DNA of 27,159 nt from the NCBI GenBank assembly GCA_024811115.1, contig JAKOGH010000362.1:1-27159 (forward strand). Reading direction: 5' to 3'. Positions 19,731 through 27,159 of the stretch are shown here, one piece after another. A program made the position numbers and the translations under genes. Origin of the DNA: Terana coerulea. Lineage: Eukaryota; Basidiomycota; Agaricomycetes; Polyporales; Phanerochaetaceae. Positions within the stretch are counted from its first letter, which is position 1. The number at the start of each line of letters is the position of its first letter. The notes below the pieces were generated by a model that searched no databases, had not been told where the DNA came from, and saw nothing but the letters and a program-made list of their open reading frames with translations.

Positions 19731-22440
19731 CTTGCCGTCTATGTCCCCGCGTCAAACTGTGCGCGCCGCGGCACCACTATCTCACCGAGGGATGTGGCCT
19801 GCCGCGCCGTGATGCTTCATGCCCAAGTGCTAGGCTACTGCATCATTGGACGTCAGTACAGCGGTGCATAGGGGACTATACCTGAGTCTTTGTCTACTTG
19901 CTTGATGGTGAAGGAGCTCACGGCTCTCCTCGCTCATAGCCGCGGTGTCTCGTATATTCGTACGTGTGTCGGCTCGATGGCAAAGCGTGCGCCGCGCCTG
20001 TACCACACAACAACTGCAGTCATGGCGCGTGTTGGGTGCATCTGCGCTTGATATGGATCTTTGTGCATTGCGCTCCCGGGTGACTCGCGCTCCTCGATAG
20101 CCTGAGACGTTGTCCACTCCACAGGTATGTCATTTCGCCTGTTCTTTGCAACCTCATAGGCTGACGATAGGCAGGTGCCCATTCTTTCATTCGCAGGTAA
20201 CGTCGAGATGCTCTGTGCCAAGGCTTCAATCGGGCGCAGAGGGCTGCCGCGTTCATCCGCCCAGAGAGGATGCCTCTCGACTTTGTAAAGGGGCGTCGCG
20301 GCATGTGGTTCACCGAGCGCACTCGCCAGAGCGTGCTCGGCCTGCTCATTTGCATTGCCGCGCGCCGCGCGGTAGTGCGCGCTCGGCGGCATGCTGGGCC
20401 ATAGAGCTTCACCTTGTCAGGCAGGCGCGAGCTCGGCGGCGTCGCAACGCCTGGCATTCTCTGAGCCTGTACGTCTCCTTCCTCTCGTCCTCGATGGGCT
20501 TAGCTGAATCTTTACATGTGGGCAGGCGTGCCGACCGCCCTGCATGGCTCGCGGCCCGACGGCGGAAGTAGCCTGCGCGGGCTTGCCAGTCACTTCTGGC
20601 GCACACGCGCATTGGACTCGGCCTCGCGATGCCGCCGCCGTGCGGTGTCCGCGATGTCTGCCATTTCTCTCGTACGGTGCGCAAATCCTTTCTGTCTTGG
20701 CTTGTTGTGCCGGCGCGCGCATTTTGCGTTCAGACCCCTTCCCGCTCAGTCACGTCTGCAGTGTCCCAACCAGTACAGAAGCGGTCAAACGGGGGAAGGA
20801 GGCTTACAGGGGAAGCCGCGGCACCGTGGCGTCGGGCGTCGTTGACTTGGGCGCCCGCTAGACCACCGAGAGTGGCTCGCGGCGTCGCGGAGTTGGCACC
20901 GGCGCCACAGCCGTCGTATGCGCTTGAGTGCACCGTGCCCCGCCGCCGAAAGAACGAGACTTTGGCATATGGAGTGATTGGCGGTCGGGGCTTGGGTGAT
21001 ATGTGCACGAGCCGATGGGAGGAGGGCAGTCTGGCCGCCTGGCCGGTGCCCAGTGCCGGCATGCGCACTGGGCGGCGTTCAGGTCGGTGCTGGTGTGGTC
21101 GTCTGGACGACGCTCGCGCCGCTCGGCCATGCGCGGGATGTCGGTCTAGGTCGCCAGATGCCAGGCAGTACCCCGCGCCGCCAGCGACGGTTGCGGAACC
21201 TCGGACGGGCTGGGCCGGGTGGTGGTGACTGAACGTCGAGCGCGATGGCGTGGTTGCCGCTGCGGCGAGTGAGAGGCCCGCAGCGAATGACCGGCCTGTG
21301 TGACACAGCATAAGTTAAAGTGAAGGATAAAACATGGAGGCGCGAACGTACCAAATCGGGAGCGGGCCTACCTGCCGCGCGGCGGGCTGGCGAGGTGCTC
21401 AGCCGCTCGAAGGTAGTGTGCACGATTCCCGAACAATTCCCGCACCCTGGATACACGCCAAAGCGTCGGGGCCCGTAGAGTCCTTGTCCTGGACGGTCGG
21501 TGCTCGTACGCTGGGGTCAGGGTTTAAGTCGGCGGTGAAGAGCTGCAGAGACATGTCGCCGTACGCGTGCACGAGCTCGAGACGCGGCACTTGCGTTCTT
21601 CGTGGGATGGAACATCCGCGCACAAAAGCTCGACGTCGTCAGAGCCATCGAGCGTGCTAGGGAGGTCGAGAGCCGCAATGTCTCTTGACGAGGGCAGGGC
21701 GGGAGTTGCGGTCACTGTAGCGGCCGGTGCACCTGATGTATCCGCGCCATTTTTGAGCTCCGCACTCGTTCATACTTTCACAAGAGTCTTGAGGTGTCTG
21801 CCACGACGGGACGGCTTGCGGGGAGCCAAGGCGGCGCGACGAAGTGGGACGTCGGTGCAGTGGGACTTTGTTGGTGAGCTGGCGACTTTGGGTCAGCCTA
21901 GCGAGCGCGGGAAAGGGTAAGGGCGCGTGAAATTTGTGTGGTGGGTGCCAGTGTGGCTTGTAAAGCGAATCGAGGGGCGGAATGGGACGGGACACGAGCG
22001 TGCAGAGGAGGAAGGGAGAGATGATGGGAGAGAGCGAACGAGGTGCGTGGGCGCCAAGGGCTCGACGCCACAAAGAAGAAGCACACCCAGTCGAGCTTTG
22101 CACAGGCTGCGTTCTGCGTCGCACCAGCACTATCCATCGCAGTCAAGCAAACGAGAATGGCGGTGAAACAAATATATTTGGGCTGGTATTTACATATATA
22201 CGTTGTTCTATCTACATCCCTCTCGTTCGAATCGCGCGATGGCGCCCTGCATCCCTACAGCACCACACCGCGCTGCGCCTTCGCATCCCGGCAGCACCGA
22301 AATGCAGGTCAGAGAACTCGCAAACAAGATAGACGTGGCACCATATAAAAATATACCTGCCGCGCTCCAGTGGCAGCCGCCCGTTTGATATGCGCATGGA
22401 GGGCTAGTCCAGAAAGCGCGACATGAGCCGCGCCGTAAGT
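19731..22440. other. no recognisable gene; unique spacer before copy B
   Basis: GC-rich to about 21.9 kb with many overlapping chance frames. Plus-strand intron candidates continue (GTATGT near 20125 to a TAG near 20170; GTACGT near 20470 to a CAG near 20525). On the minus strand 21715-21400 shows a coding-like acidic segment (DIAALDLPSTLDGSDDVELL, then LELVHAYGDMSLQLF in another frame) that would need a frame correction to be one exon; I cannot assign it. 22150-22440 is AT-richer and ends at the duplication junction. Confidence 0.35.
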
Positions 22441-22443
22441 GCG

Positions 22444-23543
22444 TCAGCATCCCACACAGCGCATAACCGTACCCGGGTTGCCCTGACCTCGTCCTTGCAT
22501 GCCCGTCACGCCGCCCGTGCCCATGTTGTACCTGCCGTCACCGCTGCAACCGTGCATGTTCATCTGGTTGCCGCAGCGCATCTGCTGCTGTTGCTGCATG
22601 TTCATCAGCATGAGCTTCTGCATCGCCTGGTGCCGCTCCTGCGGGGCCATATAGCTGAGCTGCTGCATCTGACTCGATGTCAGCGGGAGTTTGCCCATGT
22701 TGGACATGCCGCCGCCCATGCCACCCATTTGCGCATTGGAAGGTGTTCCCGGTTGCGAGTTTAGCGCGGCGGGGTTGATCGATGACGGCTGGGTGTGCGG
22801 AGGCTGAGGAGACGAAGCCGAGCCAGCATTAAGCGGACCTGGAGATTGAAAGCATGTCCGCTCCGTCACCAAGACTGGGCGAAGCAGGAGCAGATCGAAC
22901 ACTCACCTCCGCCGGCGTTGGCGCTCATACTCAAGGCCTGGGGGTTTATACCTCCCATTCCACCCATGTTCATACCCCCACCACCCATGGCCATCATGCT
23001 GTTCACGCCAGCGATGTTGTTCATCCCGCCTCCGTTCGACATATGCTGTGAGTTGTTCATTCCTCCGCCTTGTTGCATCAGGTGCTGGGGGTTGATGTCG
23101 CCGCCGCCTGTGCCTGGTCTGCCGGAGGCCTGGTTAAACTGCGCTTGGGGATTTGTAGGGAACATTTGTGGGTTGCCCATGCCGCCCCGACCGCCCATAC
23201 TCATACCACTCATGTTCATTCCTCCACCCATTCCACCCATCCCGCTCATGTTCATCATCGCCTGCGGATTCATGCCTCCGCCTCCGCCGCCTCCTTGGTG
23301 TTGTTGCTGGAACTGCTGCATCATCTGCGGGTTGAAGCCTCCGCCGCCACCCCCGCCGCTCATGCCCGCTCTTGCAGCCAGCATCTGCTGAAACTGCTGC
23401 TGTTGCGTCGGACTCATGCTGCCCATGCCGTTCATGCCCATGCCGTTCATCATGCCTGAATTCATCTGGCCGTGCTGTTGCTGCTGCTGGAGGGCGGCGA
23501 GCATGGCTGGGTTGGGCGCATGCTGCCCCGACTGGGAGTTCAT
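22444..23543 (-). pseudogene. truncated SNF5 copy encoding only the Met/Gly/Gln-rich N-terminus
   Basis: Exon 1 (23543-22907), intron 1 (22906-22839, 68 nt, splice sites intact) and the first 395 nt of exon 2 (22838-22444) form an uninterrupted 343-codon frame starting MNSQSGQHAPNPAMLAALQQ. The last 60 residues diverge from full-length Snf5: an 18-bp in-frame insertion, several replacements, then a one-base deletion that produces the TGA. The SNF5 repeats, GATA finger and C-terminal motif are missing, so it cannot replace Snf5 in SWI/SNF. The duplicated promoter lies upstream, so it may be transcribed. At two places where the full-length gene is out of frame (near 8453 and 8001) this copy is in frame. 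Confidence 0.9.
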
Positions 23544-23739
23544 GGTGGGTCGTCGCCGTCGTTAGATATGATGTGTACTAGACCCGTGTTCGATAGGATG
23601 GTCGGCTCGGCAAAATCGGCGCGACAGTCGACGCCCGCAACGGGGACTGGAGAAGCGGAAGTCCTACAGGCGGGTCAATTGGTGAGTACAAGTTCTGACG
23701 CGAGAGAGACATGCAGGCAATGAGGGCGTGAGAGAGTAG

Positions 23740-24062
23740 CGGTGAATGCACGTGACGATCAACAAGGAAGCGTCCGGGGCGGGGAGGGCGATGGAGGAGA
23801 GGGGAAGCGAGGCGGTGAAGGCGAGAGACGCGGTAGGTGGCGGGAGAGGACATAGGGGAAAGGAAAGAGGAGGAAGGGGAAGAGAAGGGTGTGGAAGAGT
23901 AAAAGAAGACGGCGGCTTAGACGGAGAGGACGATGGAGGGGAGGGAAAGGGAGGCAATGAAAGCGAGGGAATGGGGAGATGGCGGGACAGGACAAAGAGG
24001 AGGGAGAGGGAGGAGGGAGGGAAAGAGGGGGCGTGGAAGGGCAAAGGAAGAGGGCGGCTTAC
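23740..24062. repeat. expanded GA-rich low-complexity tract in copy B promoter
   Basis: Purine-rich on the plus strand (GGGAAAGG, GAGGAAGGGG, GGAGAGG motifs). It corresponds to 9104-9291 in copy A but is about 140 bp longer and poorly alignable, with internal partial duplications. In the minus-strand direction it is the CT-rich promoter tract of the truncated SNF5 copy. Confidence 0.75.
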
Positions 24063-25233
24063 GTTGATGGTGTCGGGAGGGGATGTGTTGGGGGGAAGCG
24101 TCGGGGACGTCGGCAGGGACGGGCGCAGACGGTGCGGCAGGGTACGTACGCACAGGCGCAGTGGCCGAAGGTTGTGTATGGCGTGCGCCGGCCGGCGGTA
24201 TGGGGTGTCCGGACTTGGGCGGGCGGCGGAGGGGCAGGGGCGGGACGAAACGTCGGCACTGCTGGAGAGGAGAGAGGGGCTGCGGTCAGAAGACGGCTGA
24301 GGACACGGGAACACCCTTCTGGCGAGCTGCTGCAGAGCCCGCTCGATGACACGCACCTCGCGCAGACGCACCGTGCAGGAGACGATCTGTGCCAATCCGT
24401 GCGGAATCTGCTCTCCCTGCGCTCTTCCCTCGTACGCTCCTGGGGCCTCGTGCGCTTTCACAAGCTGACGGCGGTGCGATTCGCCTCTGCTGCCACTGGC
24501 GAGTTTCCGTGGGAGGCGAAAAGAACAAAGAGCGCACACGTCACGGCGCCGTCACGTACACCGCCCGGTCACAGCCTCGTCACACGCCCGCCGGGCGCCC
24601 TCGCCCCGCCCCGCCAGGCGCAGCGGCGGGTGCCCAGAGGTCGTACGTCGAGGCGCAGGGGCAGCAGGACGCGGCGGAGGGGGGAGACATGGCTCCGGGC
24701 AAGGTCGAAACGGTTCCGAAATTTGTCTCGAGCGAGTGCGTTGGTTGCATAACCGCCTACAGCTCCCCATGGTCAGATCTAGATCGCAGATGACCCTCTC
24801 CGCCCGTTCGTCCTCTGCCCCTCTGGGCCTTATCGCCGCGTGCGCCTCTCTGCCTCTTGCCTTCGTGTCTGAGTCTTGCGCTACGCCCAGAACGCGCGGA
24901 AGGACAGACAACTGTCCCCTTCCATGCCCGGCGTCTGCTGGCGCCTGTCCAGCGGAAAGCGTCCGCGTCTATTTCCCCGCACCCGCCACGCTTCCCACCC
25001 TGGTGATCGGCGGTGCCCCGACCACGTCCCCGAGCGAGCGTCATCGCGACGTGCATCCACGCAGCCACCGTCGACGTCGACGTCACGCGTTCACTCGCAC
25101 CGCACACATGGTCACTCGGACGCGTCGCTGGCGTTGCATGTCACTGAACACGGGCGCTAGCTACGGATCGCAGGCGCAAGGGTTCGCCCTCCCAAGGGGA
25201 AAGCGTGCTATCTAAAAAAGTGAGAAAGGGCAC

Positions 25234-25530
25234 TACAAGGCGTATAGTTATCGGTAAGTTTCCTTTTACAAGGCGTACAGTTATCGGTAAGTTCCCTTCT
25301 ACAAGGCATATAGTTATCGGTAAGTTTCCTTCTACAAGGCGTACAGTTATCGGTAAGTTCCCTTCTACAAGGCATATAGTTATCGGTAAGTTTCCTTCTA
25401 CAAGGCGTACAGTTATCAGTAAGCTCCCTTCTACAAGGCGTATAGTTATCAGTAAGCTCCCTTCTACGAGGCGTACAGTTGTCGGTAAGTCCCCTTCTAC
25501 AAGGCGTGCAGTTATCGGTAAGTTCCCTTT
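25234..25530. repeat. 33-bp minisatellite, nine units (copy B)
   Basis: Same nine units, same order of variants and same unit number as at 10459-10755, offset by 14,775. I saw no difference between the two arrays by eye. Seven of nine units again carry GGTAAGT. Confidence 0.95.
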
Positions 25531-26459
25531 CCTGTGTGGTGCGCTGCGCTGACTCACGGCGACCTGCTGTGGCTCGCTCAGTCGCTGGCACTGGCAGCTG
25601 CATGCGGGCAATCTCGCTCGGTGACGCTGTTTCTGGCCTGGCCCGGCCGGGCAGACGGGTGGATTCTGGGAGTGCCTGCCTCTCCCGTGCTCGCGTCTGC
25701 TACTGCTAACTTGTCCTGTCCGCTCCCCCGCATACAGGCCCCTCTGCCCGGGCGCTGACGTCTCCAAACGTCCCGCCACGTCCGTCTCGCCCCAGCAGTC
25801 CACGCCGCGCACTCGGCCGTGCGTTTCTCGGCACCAAAGCGCGGTTCGCGCGCCCTCCCGGCGACTCTGCCCCCGCGACCACCTGGCAAGGCGCGCCTCG
25901 TCCGTCCGGTCTTGTACCACACGTGCGCCCTCGGGAGGTCAACACGCGATCTGGCCGTCCGTCTACATCACTGGCCTCGAAAATGACGGTTTCGGACTCG
26001 CGCGAACGAGGGCTATGCGGGCACGTCGGCTGGAGGTCAGTACACCCAGCGCCTGCCGAGGTATCGCAGAAACTCACCGAATTCTCGACCTTGCAGACCT
26101 GTGCAGCGCCGTGCCGCCCTCGAAGGCGCACGCTCGAGTGCGCTAGTGCTGGCCCGACTACCACGGCTCAGGGCACGCCCTCGACCGCTCGCCGGACACA
26201 TGTCTGATGCGGGACCGCCACCTCGAGCCGCCGTCAACGTCGGCAGGAGTGCGCGAATGGCATGGACCGCTGGCTGCGACATTGGCCGACGGGACACAAC
26301 AGATTTCAGGTAAGCACGACCCCTTCTCGCGTGGGAATCGTGAACACTCACCCTCGGCCCCCACAAAGCCTGTCCTGCCCCGCGCACAGACCGTCACAGA
26401 CGCACCACGGCGCGCGCGCAGTCGACAGCACGACGGGCGTCGGCAAGACCTCGGTCGGC

Positions 26460-27131
26460 GGACGGCCGTACATTGCGGAACGACGACATTCGCCCGGACG
26501 CGTAGCCGCGGCCCGCGGTCGCGCGCGCACATGGCGCGTCCAGTCGTCTTGGCGTCGTCGGTGCCCAGCGACGTGTGCCCGACCACGAAGCCCACACACC
26601 GTCGGTCGCGGGACGGCGATCTGTTGCGGAACGACGAAATCAGCCGCGGCGGGTGCTGCCTGCATGCGCCCGTTGCACCGGCATCCGACAGGACCACTGG
26701 GCTTCCAGACACCGTGCCGACGATGCGCCAGCGCGGGTGCCTGGGTCACCGGACGCCGATCTGTTGCAGAACGGCACAGTCCGCCGTCGGCGCGACGGTC
26801 GCGGGGCGCGCGCAGCCGCGCGCATGTCCTCGCCACCGGCCGTACAAGCGGCGTGCCCGCCCATCACTGGCGAGACCACCCAACAACGTCGGCGACGGGG
26901 CGCCATGAGGACCCCGGTCGCGGGACGCCGTTCTGTCGCAGAACGGCGAAATGGGGCGCGGCCCGCCCGACAGAGGCCAGGACAACGGCGACGAGACCGT
27001 GCAGGGCCCTCCTACCCAACACTGTCGGCGACGGGGCACCATGAGGACCCCGGTCGCGGGACGCCGTTCTGTCGCAGAACGGCGAAATGGGGACGCGGCC
27101 CACCCGACAGGCCAGGACAACGGCGACGAGA
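26460..27131. repeat. degenerate palindromic-core repeat, copy B
   Basis: Counterpart of 11687-12320, with the perfect CGCCGTTCTG/CAGAACGGCG stems at 26926-26948 and 27062-27084. The window ends at 27159 inside the right arm of the first GCAGGGCCC hairpin, matching 12386 in copy A. Confidence 0.8.
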
Positions 27132-27159
27132 CCTCGCAGGGCCCTCGCGGGCCCTGCTC

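Larger units (their letters stand above)
22441..27159. repeat. segmental duplication, copy B (runs off the right edge)
   Basis: Direct repeat of 7821-12388. Similarity is poor and gapped at 22441-22560, very high through SNF5 exon 1, lost in the GA-rich tract near 23760-24060, then almost identical to the window end. Outside those two patches, the differences seen are mostly one- or two-base indels in homopolymers or GC-rich runs rather than substitutions. Sequence left of 22438 does not match SNF5 exon 2, so the inner breakpoint lies there. Confidence 0.95.

Overview
The window looks like nuclear DNA of a filamentous basidiomycete, most likely an agaricomycete. It has many minimal introns of about 48-70 nt with GTAAGT/GTGAGT donors and CTAAC/CTGAT-like branch sites, GC-rich coding DNA, pyrimidine-rich core promoters, and recognisable fungal genes. 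The species cannot be named from sequence alone.

Left part (1-8.9 kb) is ordinary gene space. A truncated minus-strand gene start sits at the left edge and is followed by unresolved minus-strand exon-like segments. Next come QCR8 (respiratory complex III subunit 8, minus strand, five exons) and, head to head with it, the mini-gene OST4 (oligosaccharyltransferase subunit, 42 residues, plus strand). OST4 is too short for ordinary ORF finding and has a 5'UTR intron. SNF5, the core SWI/SNF subunit, converges on OST4 and fills 8907-2909 on the minus strand with ten exons. It has a roughly 1,000-residue Met/Gly/Gln-rich N-terminus, the two-repeat SNF5 domain, a GATA-type zinc finger and a C-terminal Cys2/His2-like motif. 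Its frame is interrupted about ten times by single-base offsets, mostly in homopolymers, which points to an under-polished long-read assembly rather than a dead gene.

Middle part (8.9-22.4 kb) is accessory-like DNA. It holds the SNF5 promoter, a 33-bp minisatellite of nine units that almost all carry a consensus 5' splice site, GC-rich tandem repeats with strong hairpins, a candidate spliced ORF with an internal stop, and a TATA/CT-rich promoter that opens a plus-strand zone with at least 20 well-formed minimal introns. Within that zone a module of three exons and three introns is repeated in tandem about three times with exon lengths of 35 and 64 nt held exactly. The summed exon length is not a multiple of three and frames are broken, so a spliced non-coding RNA is the more economical reading.

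Right part (22.44-27.16 kb, running off the window) is a second copy of 7.82-12.39 kb. It carries the SNF5 promoter region, exon 1, intron 1 and the beginning of exon 2, and so encodes only the low-complexity N-terminus (343 codons, intact frame) without the SNF5 domain. Copy identity is uneven: high over most of the length, poor at the inner junction and in a GA-rich tract that is about 140 bp longer in the second copy.
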